In this document: one piece after another, positions 1-13,100 of the stretch
Position numbering within the stretch: position 1 is the stretch's first letter
How the letters are laid out: each line of letters starts with the position of its first letter
NCBI RefSeq assembly: GCF_000247815.1
Contig: NC_021675.1
Span: forward strand, 65,801,040-65,865,039
Source: Ficedula albicollis
Lineage: Eukaryota > Chordata > Aves > Passeriformes > Muscicapidae
Length of the DNA: 64,000 nt
Direction: 5' to 3'
Notes under the pieces: model-generated
What the model was told of the DNA's origin: nothing
Databases searched by the model: none
Seen by the model: the letters and a program-made list of their open reading frames with translations, nothing else
Position numbers and translations under genes: made by a program

Positions 1-947
1 CAAGGTCTGTCATCCTTCTCCCCTCCTCTCACCCCAGCTCTCCACTGGAGGTGAGCAGCTCACCCAGCAGCTCATGTGAGTGATGAAGATGGACCCCACC
101 CAGTGCCTCCTCCTGAGGTTGTATTTAGCGTTTGCTGGGTCCCAAATCACGGGGTGTCCATGCTGTAGTACTGCACACTGTAGAGCTCCAGGGCAGGAGA
201 AGGTTTGCATGGATCCACACAGAGTTGGCACTGACTGTGCCTTGTACAGCTGAGCTGGGATGACACTGACAAATGGTTGGGACAAGTCATGTAATCACTG
301 TGGAGAGGTGTCCTGGGGCAGGGATAGCTTGGGTGTGTTGCCCTGTGATCTAGACTCAGCCTGCATTTGCTCTGACATGGTCTGCAGGAGGGAAAATACC
401 CAGTTAAATTGCCTTAAAACCTCACTAGTCCTTAAAAATCCTGTCATTTTAATTTTAAATACTTTGTGGAATTAGCACCTGAGCTTTTTCTATTGGCATT
501 CAAACACTGCACATCAGTGTTATTCATGCACAGTGATCCCAAGTTCGGGGTGGAAAGTTGCACAGATATATTCTTATTACAAATTTGATATGCACTGCAG
601 CCCACAGCAGAAAAATACTCAGCTTGAGAGACTCTTTGAAAACGTGAGCACGTGTGTATAACTTGGCTGGAAGATCATGAAGGTGTTGGTACAATAACTA
701 CTATAAATATTTGAAAGGTGTCAACATCAAGGTCTTGATTTTACACACAGATGTCAGCACAATGTTTCCATTGATTAGCTGTTCTGTAATTTAAGCCTGT
801 GTATGGAAAACGTATTCTAAAAAGAGCCTTATACAGATCATGCCAGGATTTCACTTCCCCTGCTTTTGTTGTATCAGTCTGAGCTGACTAAACCCACTGG
901 AAGTTTACAGATATTTTTATTGCAAGTTAAAATCAGGAGCTTACTGT
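1..947. other. Unique non-coding DNA, nothing recognised
   Basis: No repeat family, RNA gene or convincing exon was recognised here. The open frames are 91 codons or fewer, occur on both strands and have no family resemblance that I can see. Base composition is mixed and turns AT-rich after about 400. Confidence 0.6.
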
Positions 948-973
948 AAAAAAAAAAAAAAAAAAAAAAAAAA
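948..973 (+). repeat. Poly-A tract, 26 bases
   Basis: An uninterrupted run of 26 A follows TTACTGT and precedes GATTTCTGG. It could be a simple repeat or the tail of a decayed retrocopy. I see no open frame or polyadenylation signal just upstream that would prove a retrocopy, so only the tract itself is claimed. Confidence 0.95.
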
Positions 974-3900
974 GATTTCTGGACAGACTGAGGCTCAGAG
1001 CATGATCATTATTTGGGGCCATTATTTCCTGTATAATACTCACTTTTGAATAACAAGTCAGCAAGCAGCTTTAACTAACCCAACACTATCCAGGGTGTTA
1101 ATATGCCTCGTATATGGATCCTGAACTGGAGTCTGCTCTGTCTAGAGAGCAACCTGCATTGTGTAGGTGTGCTCAAACCTCTGGGGAACATTCAGGAATT
1201 TCAGATTTTGGTTGTTGTTCATGTGTTTGAGCTTCATTTGACACTGTCTGTCTTTGTAACACCCGTAGGTACAAAAAGCCACCTGTCACATTTATGGCCA
1301 AGGCAGGAGCACAGATCAGATCTTCTGAGACTGTTCCTGTGTTCCAGCCCAATAAAGCAGCTCACATGTGCTGCCTTGTTTGGTGGTGGGAAAGGGTCCT
1401 GTTAGTCCCATTAACTTGGTGAAGTTCTCTGTTTGAAGTAAGCCAAGTGCCATATCTAATGCTGTCCCTAATGGAAGCAGGTCTTCAAGTGTGCTCTTAA
1501 TTATTTTCAGCCTGTGATGCTCACACATATCCTCGCTATTAATAATAATAAAAAAAACATTCTTAATAGAAAACACTTCCCACATGCTCGCAATTAGTTT
1601 TCGCTTTATTATAAAAGGATTGGTTGGAGAAACTTGGAAAGAAAAAAATTTGGTTGAAAAAGATGCAAAAATCAGTACATTTCATACATGGTCATTTATG
1701 TGCCTATCATTTGGTCAGTTATTTGCCTACTAGAAAAAAATCATTAAAATATTACAAAGGAATTAACACTTTCCATTTGTACATTTAGAAATTGAGCCCA
1801 CTCTCCTTCCATTTTGAACAATCTTTAGATTTTTAACTTTTTTACTTTGTGTACAAGTAACCTTTAAAAGTTGAAATTAAATGAAGTTTTCTAAAAAATA
1901 GTTTGGTCAAAAAGAAAGGTAACTTTTGAGATAATTTTTCACTCATGTAAAATCTTGCAATATTTGAGGGTTTGCTCTGATTTGGGCAGAAGCATGTCTG
2001 GAATTTCCAAAGTGCTTCACAAAGTGGAAGTTTGGAGCTTCTGTTTCCATGCAGCTTTATTACAAAATTACTTAGTAAAGCCCAGAGAGAGGAACCAACG
2101 CATTTTTCAGTTCACTTTCCACTTGAATTGAGCCGTGACTGAAGTTGTTCCAGGACAAATTGAAGAGAACTTCATAATAATGGTTTTGATTATAGAAAAA
2201 AAAAGTATTAGAGATTCAAAGTTTTCTGCAAGTCCCATCCCCAAAAGACAAAAAAATCCCTTACAAGTAATCTTAGTGCTGCCAGCCAACAATGATCTCC
2301 ATCTAGTGTTATGAAACTGTAGATGAGGTTGAACTAAGCTCAGTCAGACAGTTTAATGTATTCAGCACTGAAATTACGTCCTTGAAATAAAAGTATTAAA
2401 GAACTTGTTATTTTGGGCTGATTTTTTTTCTTTGTTTTATTTAATCTAACAGTAGTTAATACACCCACAGATTTTTACCCAACAGAAATAGCATCCAGGT
2501 TTTACACAGGCAGGGGAAATATTCCATAAAAACATTTAATTAAGTTGCAAATAGTTCAAGGGTTGTTAATATTTACCCTGTAGAAGACGGGCTTCCTTTG
2601 TTTGCAGACCTTGATGTGAAAATGATTTTGACCTCACAGGGAATAGTGGGGGTGATATTTGGTTAGTGGTGTTGGCACAGGGACATAACACAGGTGCCCT
2701 TTTGCTGAGCTGGGTCCTGGCAGGGTGACGTGCTGGGGCTGACAGGGTCTGACCTGTCCTGGAGAGCACCAGGCTCTGTGTGAGGGATGAGGAACCCAGG
2801 GACAGCCACAGGCAGATGCTTTGCAGCTGCAAACCTGCTTGGATCACAGTAGCAGGCTTTAATTTAATGGACTCTTTGGAGGAATGTTATTTGTCTGTTA
2901 GCAAGAACATTCTCAGCTGGCCTCCAGGTGAGACTATGTGCCACAGCAGAGAAAACCCCAGGTAGGTCCCCAGTGGCCTCTCTATTTTAAGGTGCAGAAG
3001 ACAAACTGAATTTGGCATTTTTATGTGTGCTGTGTGTTCTTTCAGGTTGTTTTATTACTCTTGGAAGTGCCTCACCTTCCCGTAAAAAGCAGAACTCCCT
3101 GGGCTTTGTGCACGTGTTGGAGGAGAGTGAGAGTATCACCATTAGGCACTTGTGCAGCCTCTGTGCCCAGGAAAGGGTTCTTCCCAAAACTGCAGCTCTC
3201 ACAGCAAGGGGGACTGTGCTCCTGGTCCCAGCACACCACCATGCCCTGGGGCTCTGTCCTGCCACACTCCTGGGGCTGTTTCTCCAGTGGGACCCAAGGC
3301 ACTGTGGTAGTGCTGCAAATGATGTGTGTCCTCTGGGATGCGTGGAGAGAGGGCACCGACCTCTTGTGTTCTGTCCAAAAGAAGATGAAGACCTTTCCTG
3401 ATCATCAGAGCAATGAGAATACCCTTCCAGTCAGGGTAAAATAGGTTAAACAGCCTGCAAACGAGGCACAAGAAATAGGGGAAGGTACTGTGCATGGCTT
3501 GGACCTGTGTCCAGAGGTGAATGGATAAATTCCCTCTTTTTATGGTGCAAGATGAGGATGGTGGATGTCTGTGATGTGACTGGCTGAAGGGATAGAAATC
3601 TCTGGTGGCTGATGGCAGTAAAGCTGAGATGATGCCACATCAAGCCATGGCTGAGTGCAAACCCAAGTGTGGAATTAACATTTGCTTTGTCGTTTTTTGG
3701 GTTAGTTTTTAAAGTTTTTTCAAAGGAGTTGAATGCAGTAATTCCTTCTAAATCTTCAAGATTGCTTTCTAAATCTCTGCAAACTGCAGCAGGTACCTGA
3801 AAATGGTGCCAGTCACCATATAATATATGTAGCATTCATTCTATTGGAATCTGCTCAGAGCTTAGCCATTAGGGAGCCCAGATCTTAGAAACACTTTCAG

Positions 3901-4789
3901 AGGAGAATATTAGCCTCTTCCCAAGATTAAATGTGCACTTAAAATGCTATTTTCAGATGGTATTTTTTTCTGGGGTTGAACTCCACAGTTAAATGTGGTG
4001 TATTCTCTAAATAAGTATAAAGACTGGACAAACTTGTTCAGAGGAGTGATAAATCCAGGCAATAAATACCATTCCTGAGGAGAAACCGAGACCTTGCTGT
4101 ACTCTAAAGGAACAGAAATAGCAGGTCACTGGAAAATGTAGTAGGAGAAAATACATGGGCTGCCTTGGGGGAGAGGGGAAGGTGGCCCCTTAAATCCCTT
4201 CCTACTCTTTACTTCTGTGACTCATCCAGACCTGCCTGTAATGGGCTGCTGCATCGCCACATTGTTAGTTTAACTTCTTTGTATCCTGAGCAGCCAGTGG
4301 GTTGCTAAAAGAAGCTCTTTGTGCCTTTGGTGGGAGAGAATGGCAGAGGGTTGTTCTTGGAACAGGCCCAGGGAAAGTGTGGGGTGAGCAGGGAGAAGGG
4401 AGTAAAAGAAACTCCCCAGTAAAGGGAAAAGAAGGAAAAGAAAAAAAAGGTGTCTGTTTCACAAGCTGACCTTGGGCAGAACTGCCATTTCCTGAGGCTG
4501 CACAAAGCGTGCTGTTCCCAGGGCAGGGAGGGATGGAGCCAGACACGGACAGGGCTCCAGAGATGCCTTCCCCAGGTCCAGGGAAAAGCTGAGGGACAGC
4601 CAGTCTGTGATTCCTGATCCTGTGAGCTCCTGATGCTGCCCTTCCACCAGAGCTGTGCCAGCTGAGCAGTGGTGCTTGGCTTGGCTGGGAGTGGAAGGAG
4701 GAGCTGCAGGAACCATTGCCTTTCACATGGCAGATGGAAAGGGCAGCAATTCCAGGAGCTGTGCTTCTTTGCTGCAAACCAGCATGAAC
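974..4789. other. Unique non-coding DNA with a few weak open frames
   Basis: Mostly AT-rich up to about 2560, then more GC-rich. Two overlapping plus-strand frames (3012-3401 and 3025-3444) and two minus-strand frames are all open across 3070-3400. This is what stop-poor GC-rich DNA gives by chance, though a pyrimidine-rich acceptor-like sequence (TGTGTTCTTTCAG) lies at about 3034-3046. A 170-codon minus-strand frame (4265-4777) is Ser/Pro-rich, with no recognisable domain. None is called as a gene. Confidence 0.55.
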
Positions 4790-5040
4790 AGCAGGGGATG
4801 TATGAAGCTGTGACAGGGAAGGTTTAGGTTGGATATCAGGAGAAAATTCTTTACCCTGGGCGCTGGAACAGGCTCCCCAGGGCAGTGGTCACAGCCTGAG
4901 AGAGCTCAAGGAGTATTTCAGCAACACTTTCAGGCACACAGTGGGATTTTTGGGATTTTCCTGTGCAGGGCCAGGAGTTGGACTCAATGATCCTTTTGTC
5001 CTATCCAGCTTGGGATGTTCTATGATTCTGGGATTCTTTG
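4790..5040 (+). mobile_element. CR1 LINE 3' end, sense, truncated
   Basis: The sequence follows the CR1 3'-terminal consensus in order. First comes GGTTTAGGTTGGATATCAGG (equivalent to the end of the RT ORF). Next is TGGAACAGGCTCCCCAGGGC, then a 3' UTR with GCCAGGAGTTGGACTCAATG. It ends with the CR1-type tail TTCTATGATTCTGGGATTC. It is 5'-truncated, as most CR1 insertions are, and the 5' boundary is uncertain because the DNA just upstream is also GC-rich. It lies across the left edge of a 383-bp tandem duplication, so its last about 140 bp recur downstream. It is not functional. Confidence 0.85.
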
Positions 5041-5662
5041 GTGCTCCATGGCTGAATCTGCTGCAGACAGAAGGAAAAAGGTTAAACTACTTGGAGTATA
5101 GAGAAGATCTGGGTTTATTCCAAGAGGAGCAGCCAAGTCAGATGGGGACCATCTTTCTGGTAACAGAGTCCAAGCAGTGAATAGTCAGGGAGGAGCCTTA
5201 TCAGTTCAGAATAACTTCATTCTCCCTGCCTGGGGGAACAATGCATTTATTTGGGTCAGCAGTGATAGTGCTAACGCTGTGAGAGAGCTCAAGGAGTATT
5301 TCAACAACACTTTCAGGCACACAGTGGGATTTTTGGGATTTTCCTGTGCAGGGCCAGGAGTTGGACTCAATGATCCTTTTGTCCTATCCAGCTTGGGATG
5401 TTCTATGATTCTGGGATTCTTTGGTGCTCCATGGCTGAATCTGCTGCAGACAGAAGGAAAAAGGTTAAACTACTTGGAGTATAGAGAAGATCTGGGTTTA
5501 TTCCAAGAGGAGCAGCCAAGTCAGATGGGGACCATCTTTCTGGTAACAGAGTCCAAGCAGTGAATAGTCAGGGAGGAGCCTTATCAGTTCAGAATAACTT
5601 CATTCTCCCTGCCTGGGGGAACAATGCATTTATTTGGGTCAGCAGTGATAGTGCTAACGCTG
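4897..5662. repeat. Tandem duplication, 2 x 383 bp
   Basis: Unit 1 is 4897-5279 and unit 2 is 5280-5662, head to tail. The one difference I noticed is G/A in CAGCAACAC versus CAACAACAC near the start. Each unit begins inside the CR1 3' end (GAGAGAGCTCAAGGAG) and runs through the CR1 tail into about 240 bp of unrelated DNA ending in GTGCTAACGCTG. The junction shows no clear microhomology. The short frame repeated in both units (beginning MNSQGGALSV) is a by-product of the duplication and is not called as a gene. Confidence 0.97.
5280..5423 (+). mobile_element. Duplicated copy of the CR1 3' tail
   Basis: This is the part of the CR1 at 4790-5040 that falls inside the duplicated unit. It repeats GCCAGGAGTTGGACTCAATG and the tail TTCTATGATTCTGGGATTC. 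It is not an independent insertion: it starts exactly at the duplication junction and shares the same 3' flank. Confidence 0.9.
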
Positions 5663-8600
5663 GGCAGGAAAGGTGGGAGGGAATGGCTGCATGCCATGTT
5701 CCAACAGCCCTTCTTCAGCGCCAACAATGGACAATAGTGAGTTTTTAACACCAGCATTTTTCCCAGAAAACTTTAAGGGATGTATTTAAGCCTAGATAGA
5801 AATGAGTCTCGAAGTGTTATAGAAATTGAAAGCTTTGTGGCTGAGAGGGAACTGGGGGTTATAATTATGGAACAAGCATTATCCTCAGAAAGACAATGGA
5901 GCCAGAAGATGTTGCACCTTGAGGGTGGCTGTGTCTGTCTTTTCTCCTTCAATCGCTGGGCAAAATAATGTGCTTGAACAAGAGGATGAGTGGAATATTA
6001 TCAGGAAGATCTCATCTTTATTTCTCTGGCTGTTTCACAGAAAAGTGGTTATTTTCTACAGAAAAGCAGGGCATTTCTTTGAGGGAGGGACACAGGTCTC
6101 GTCTTTCCTTGTTCCTGGAGATTCTGGATAGTGAGATCCCTCCAGAACGTGAGGTGTCTCCAGTTCCAGCTCTGACTCAGAGAAAACAAATTCCTCATTG
6201 CTTGCAAGAGAAAGCAAACAGAGAATACTTCAGATGTCTTCCATGTTCCGTATTTTTTCTTTAGTGTGAATCTCGCATTTTTCCGTGGCTCAAATTAATG
6301 GTGAACATCTGCTTGGCAAGTTATCTGGGACACTGCAGGAGAGAGGGAAACATCTTGAGAGGTGTCATAATCTACATCCATCATGTGTGTAGTGTTGCTA
6401 TGTTGTAGTTTCATAGTTTTTGCCAAGCATTTCACCAAAACTCAGAAATTGAATGGATACACCCAAATGGTGGGATCCCTTCCCAGCTTCTGGATCTTAG
6501 GCTGCACTTACCACATCCTCACTATGCACTAAAAGAGACATGTCTGACTGTCTGCCCTGGTTTCTGGATGAGGGTAACATGGATAACTAGGCAACTCAGA
6601 ATGGCAAAATGCTGTGGAGCTCACCCTCCCTGCAGCTGAGACACATCCAAAGTCAGCACAGACAGAGACTTGCAAATCGTCATTGGCACAGCTATGCTAA
6701 TTGTTATGAGCAGCAAAAAGTGGATATGTCTGTAAATGCCAGATGGGAATTTGCCTGATCCTTCCTCTATTCCTCTCCTCAATTAGAGAGACTTTTCTCC
6801 TCATTTAAAGCCTCAATAAGCTGTTTCTTGAGGGGAAAGGCTCTGTGTGTGTGGATCTTTTTTTCATTACTCCAGGGCATCTGGACAAAGGAAGTTTGGT
6901 GAAAGCCAAGCTTATTTTGCTATTTGTTTTCCAAGTGTGTTGAGTTGCTAGTGCTATGTTGGTTCAGTCAATCAGTCTGGGTGTCTTGGCCTTAGTCTGT
7001 CTGAAGAGTTCTGCAGCTGGTAAGTCATGTTTCAAGTGAATGGTTTGACCAAAGCTGTTAGTGGACTGACATGTGCCTGGGAGAATGACTAAGAAAGCTG
7101 GGCAGTAACCTACAGCAGGGCACTCACATGGGATAGTGAAGACCTGGTCTCCAGGCCTTATTCTCTCCTTTGGCCATATAACTTCTGCCTGACAGGTTTT
7201 ATTGCAGCACAGGTTCTAGGAAAGATAGAGCATGAGCTCCTTTTTCCTATCAGACAGCCTATTCTGTGTCTTTACAGCTCCCGACAAAAGGAAAATAAAG
7301 GATGGTTTGGGTTAAGTTTAGTGAGAAAACTAAATTTCATACAGTAAAGCATGCATGGGCTGGGTGCTGGCTTTTTTCTTAGAGATGTTCAGGTGTTAAC
7401 GTGGAGTTGTGCACATAACTTTGTTTCCTAAGTCAGCAGAGATCACCCAGACCTTCAGCAAGCAGGGAGAGGCAGGAGTTCAAAATGTGAGTGTATTAAA
7501 TGCCTCCTAGGCTGCTTCCTGATCTGTGTGTCAGTCTTTTGGGGTCCTAAATCCAAAGGCACCAGTCAGTGGTTTTATTTGGAATTGGTCAGTGATTCCC
7601 TGCTGGTCATTAACAGGGTTTCCATTATCCAAGTTGGAGTTTTGATACCCCTGGTCTGCCATGCAAGCCCTTGTCACAGTGCCTGTTCTGCTCAGGTACC
7701 CATGAAGGATCTCTGAGCTGTGTTTTTGTCACTGCAGCCTGTGCTTCCTCTGCCCCGCATTTCAGCTGTCACTGATGCCAGCTAAACCAGAATAAAAGCA
7801 TGCAGCTCAGTGTCCTGGCTCTTAGTCTGGGTGCTTGGCACTCTTCTGCAATTGAACACTAAGAAGAACCAGAGCTCAGTCTGCTCTCACCAGTTTGCCC
7901 TGCTGGCTCAACACCCATATCAGAAATCACATTTTGGTGCCTCTTTCATCTCCAAAACACATAATGAACATCAATTATAACATCCTTGTTAAGTTCAGTT
8001 AGGTTCAATGGTCAAAATGTAATAACTTGCAGACGTTCTGTTATCCAAGACAGCAGTTTCCCACTGTGAAAAGCTGAAAATAACCTGGCACATAGTGGTA
8101 ATATGTATTATATCAGTGTTACCTTATGAGACAGATCCTGACCAATATCTTAGGACATGCATCAGTTTGGTGTCAGCATCCAGAATTATGTTTCATGTCC
8201 AGAGTATTAAAACCAGGTGCTTTGAGTATGTGAAAGCTGAATTGGTGAGAAGAAGAAATTGAACTGAAGAATTGGTGATTAATAATATTAATTATTTTTT
8301 TTAAACTATACAGGTATTGCTCTTAATTTAACTAGGAATAACACACTGATTGCATGATTTCATCCATTTGCATGTAGAAAATTGTCGCTCAGGACCAAAG
8401 GAAAGCTGTAACATCAGGAAGGTGAATGTAGCTGAATTCCAGTGCTCAGCCTGGTCCTCCTGTGAGGCTGAACTCTGATCTAAGACAACTCAGATCATTG
8501 CAGCACCGTGTGCAGCAGTATCCTTCACTGAGGGAGAGACCAGGAACTCCTTGAAGCTAAAATGGATGTTTGATGCAACATGTCGAAACCCATCCTGAAC

Positions 8601-10138
8601 AAAACTCCACAAAAAAAGGGGGTTCAACACTTGCTGAACTGCAAAACGTTTGCCAGCTGGATTTAGCTCACTTGGGGCTGGCTGCTTTGAAAACCACGGC
8701 TGCTTTGATCCCAGTCCGAGCAATGCTGTTGGACCTCTGCTGTACAACGAGCTCGAGGTCAGTAAAACATTTCTCAGTTGTGGTGGAAGCATTTAAGTTG
8801 GAATTTGTTAAATCAGGGGCACAAATCCACGGGTAGAAATTGAACTCTACGTGTGACATTTCTCTTCTTATTGCATTTTGAAGTATTGAATCGCACAGGT
8901 TTTTACTTCCATTAAAAACAAGTTGCCAGATTTAGCATTTTGTTACTTTGAAGTCCCTCTTTTATTCTTCCCTAAAGGGCTTTAACTTTCAGACATGGTT
9001 ATCCTTAAAAATATATTTTAAATGTTGGTTTTGAAACCTTACAAAGGATATGGCATTGGAGAAATTCAGGATGGAATGACTTTCCAGGGGCAACAGTCAG
9101 GGAACAGCAAAATATCTCCATTTTTTTCCACCCCCACATTTCCCTTCAGTTTCCAGTATATTTAATTGGCTGTCAGCTCTTTCTAATTCCTGTACAGAGT
9201 TTAATGCTGTGTTTTTAGATAAGATTTTCTTAGGATTAGTTTCTACTGAAACTGATTCCAGAGGATTTGCCCATTCCCAGCAGCAATCTGAGTTGCTGGT
9301 CCTTCACAAACAAAACCACAATTCACATGATAGAGCAATGTTCCTAAAATATTGAAAAACAAGGCAGAATCTTATAGATCAAAGTGTGATTTGTAATGAA
9401 TAAGAGCAGTGGAGGCTCACTGTAAGTGCAGAGAAATGTGAAGGACACTTCTATACCTGATTTGCCATTTCTGATGCTACTGTCCTTCTCTGCCCCCACC
9501 ATACAGTGCCTTTGATTCTTATTGCAGCTTCTTCTACATGTTAAGAGGACACAAGAGCAGGAATGTTCCTCACCTTGCTTGCATTGTCCTCTCCAGAGAA
9601 GCAAGAAATCCTTCACTCTCTTTTTCTTATAGATGATCCTTGCTTAGCCCCACCCTACTTGCTTCTGCTGGAAGTGTGGAGATAACTTTCATGGAAACTA
9701 CTACCCCAAAAATCAACTGAAATACGTGTGTTTGTGAGCCAAGGCATTCTACACAGTCTGAAAATCTCAAGTTCCTTCAATGACATGACCAAAAAGCCAG
9801 TGAGAGAAGGCAGGAGGTGCCATGCGCCCCTGGAGTGTTTCACAGTGATCAGCTCTAAGCAGAGATTTCCTTTGCAGAGACCTCAGTGCTTGTGCCCACT
9901 GGAAGACAACCTGGGGGAAAACTTACCTGGAAAATTCTTACCGTCACCTTCCTTCTCATTTCCTTTCCCCCAACAGCCCTTAAATCCTCGTAGGAAATGA
10001 AAAAGTTTGGAATTATCTACTCAGTGATAGGTAAAACACTGTCTCTTTGCAGCTACCACTGTCATTTTCTGTGCAATATTTATGAAAAAAACCCTGCAAA
10101 CAATTTCTGAATACACTAAAATAGGAGAAGAAACATTT
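5663..10138. other. Unique non-coding DNA, nothing recognised
   Basis: No repeat, RNA gene or convincing exon was recognised. The open frames (at most 100 codons, for example 5968-6264 and 8490-8792) have shadows on the other strand and no family resemblance. Local AT-rich stretches occur at about 8280-8330 and 9000-9030. About 5780-5900 contains words slightly reminiscent of CR1 RT, but too few to call. Confidence 0.55.
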
Positions 10139-10165
10139 ATAGAATCATAGAATGTTTTGGAAATG
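10139..10165 (-). mobile_element. Possible CR1 3'-tip remnant
   Basis: AGAATCATAGAATG followed by TTTTGGAAATG resembles the first bases of an antisense CR1 (octamer tail, then GGTTTGGGTTGGAAGGG). Only about 27 bp match, so it is either a drastically 5'-truncated insertion or chance. Confidence 0.35.
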
Positions 10166-13100
10166 TGTATGCTATAGATGGAGTTAATTTATATTTATTT
10201 TAGGATGAAATAAGGTTCTAGAGGTACATAATTTTAATTATTTTAAACTCCCCCAAGTAACATATAGAGGGGAATCACTCTGCTTGTTGCCAGTTCTCAC
10301 TTGTGAAATGTCTTTACAGATTTACAGTGTATTACCATATTTTTGCTGTTTCAAAACTGACATATTCCACCAGTTGAAACTAACCCCCAATTCAGAGAGC
10401 AACATCTCTGCCGCTCAGACTTGCCAAATCAAATTCCTTTTGCAAACTCAAAAGAATTATGTAATCTACTTCCATATCCAATTTTCCTTCCTCTTGCTAA
10501 CGTCCTCAGTGAGGCTCTAACAATAAGCCTCTCAGTGTTAACATTGTTTGACATGCACATGCAGAGCTGTCCCTTTTGCCTTGGCAGTCCTCCAAAGCCT
10601 GGGCTGTTCTGTGACTTCATGTAAAGTTTAAGACAAAAGTAAATAGGTCACTAAGTGTGCCTCATCCGATGGGCTAATGGTTTTGGGGGGTGGAATTATC
10701 TTTCTCATTTTCTCTTGCGTGATCTCTGGTTCTGAGATGTCACAGATCCCAGGAGCCTCACTTAAATTTGAGTCTTTGAATTTGGCAAACTCACTGTGAT
10801 GCTAAATATGGCAAGAAATCCTATAGAAAGATTCAGATTAAAACTGTGCAGAAGTAGTTCAGGAAAAAAGATAGCATTATTCAGATTGTGCTTTGTACAA
10901 AGACCCTTTCCTGCTTTCGTAAGGGAGCTGTGATTATTAACAATATTTTTCCTTACTTGAATATCTGTAATGCATCTCTTCTGCTCAAGACAGCTTTTTA
11001 CATATGCAGGAAGTGGAGAGGTTGCTGAGCCCCTGGTTTGCTCACATCTCTGTCTATTCTGCTGACAAATATCCTGATCTGTCCTTGGTCTTTTTAAATT
11101 GATCCACCACAACTGTGCAAATGCCTGAAATGAGATTTTCATGCTTAAGCAAGGATTCGAGTTACTGAGTGATGTGGAAAATGAGAAGAGTAAGAGAACT
11201 GAGTAACATGCAGGTTGTACAAAAGTATGAGCAAGAGGAAGAAGGTGAAGTGTGGGTTTTTCAGAGGTGGGAGAGCAAACAGAGAGCCTGAGGAAGAGTA
11301 CCAAACATCGGAATTTTGCACTTGGAAGATAAAGAAACCCCATGGGAAGTAGTAAAGGAAGGAGCTAGAGTTAGGTTAATTTTCCTGAAGATTTGAAAGA
11401 GTTGTCCCAGAAGCAGGTAGAGCTTTGGCCAAGCCAAAGGTTCTTGTAGCAAATGGGAAGAGAACTCCTCCTGTCATGGCCTAGGGACAGTCTGTGCTCC
11501 TTTAGGAACAAGGTGGTGCCATCTCATAGCAGAACTGAAGGAGTTGTGCTGTCCCCACTCTGAGAATGTCTCCTGCATATGAGCACGTATGAACAGTTTT
11601 CTTCAACAAAACTGATCTTTGCAGGCTGCCCAAGGTGGTCAGAAGTATTGAATGAGTGTCCCTGACAGGAAAGGTAAGTGAAATTATTGTTGTGAAGAAT
11701 TGTACCAGGATCCAACTGCTGTTGTTCAGCCTCAAGGAAACAACTCTGAATGACATCAGGGTTTTGCAGAATGACATGCTGGTCCTTATAATTCAGAATA
11801 CTATCATCAGCCAAGGAAATAGCAAGCTCTTTTATCTCCTTCTTATAGACTCTGAAGTTATGATTGTGTTGTTTGGGTGGTTATCTAAGGAGCAACAGTC
11901 AAAATTTCTTCTGCTCCCTAAGACTAATCAACACAGAATTACTACTGTAAATTTATAATATGGTTGTGAAAAAAATTAGCCCTAACTTAATTTAACTGTG
12001 TCTATTCTAGAGTCTCTGCATGCTTAAATATATGCTCAGAACAACTGACCTAAAATTAAATTGCTCATGCCAAGCCTTTGACCATGTAAATCTGCCACTG
12101 GCTGGAAGCATGGAAATGGCAATGCTGACCTTTTTCTTCCCTGTGCCCTCAACTACCATAATCTGCCATGTAGGGGGAATTCCATTAGCAGTTGCTAAGA
12201 ACAGTCCCCATCAGATAGCAAGAACTGGCTAATGAGCTATTTCATAATCTCCTCATTCACAGACACCATCCCACAGAGTGTGAGGAAATGCTTCTGATAA
12301 ATTTTCATCCTCAAATGCATTGTTGATAAACACTTAATGGTACCTTGACACAAGAGAGTTGATAAATGACATTAGGTACTTTCAGATGCTGTTTCCATTT
12401 TTCAACATGGACTTTTGCACTTTTTCAAAGGAGCAACCAAGGACTTCCTAACCTTTGAAATGAAAAACACGGATACAGCAAAGTGGTGGATTTAACCTCT
12501 GAGCAAGTATGTGTTAATTTCAGTTCCTGAGAGTGTGCTACATTAAACCGTTCTTGACAGATTTTAATAGGAATTTTGGACATCGTACATTAATATATAA
12601 GTATTGCCTTTGTTATTTTAAGTGCAGTGGTTTTCCTTAGTTGAGAAAGCCTGGCGCTTTCATTTGATTTATATGATATTATGTTAAAAAAAGGTAGTAA
12701 TGATACGTGTGTTATTCGTGTACTTGGAAGTCTCAAAGGATTTTAAATATATCTTGACATGTATGCTCATAAATTCTATCTAAGGTAGACATTTTGGCAA
12801 ACTGGATATGGAATTAATGTTCCTGAGACTTCCAAACACCATTGATCAAAAATACTTTCAGAATTCTCCAGAATGCCAAACTGATTTCTTTTGAACCCGT
12901 CTGTGTGGTCAGTGCACCATCTATCAAATTGTCTTCAGCTTGGAGTCATAGTCTGTGGGCCCAGACTGCATTTCATTGCAAATTCTTCACACCACAAAGG
13001 CTGGCTTCCATCAGTTTGAGATGGAGCAGTTGAGTGTGAATGTCTAATGAAGAAGTGAAACGTGAGTACAGAGCTCATTGCTCCAAATGTGCATCTGTTT

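Noticed and set aside
5780..5968. Possible CR1 RT relic (words like ERELGVI)
   Set aside because: Only a few residues resemble CR1 RT and the surrounding nucleotides do not follow the consensus.
10762..11343. 193-codon minus-strand frame as a gene
   Set aside because: Ser/Leu/Asn-rich with no motif or family resemblance; consistent with a chance opening in 64 kb of six-frame sequence.
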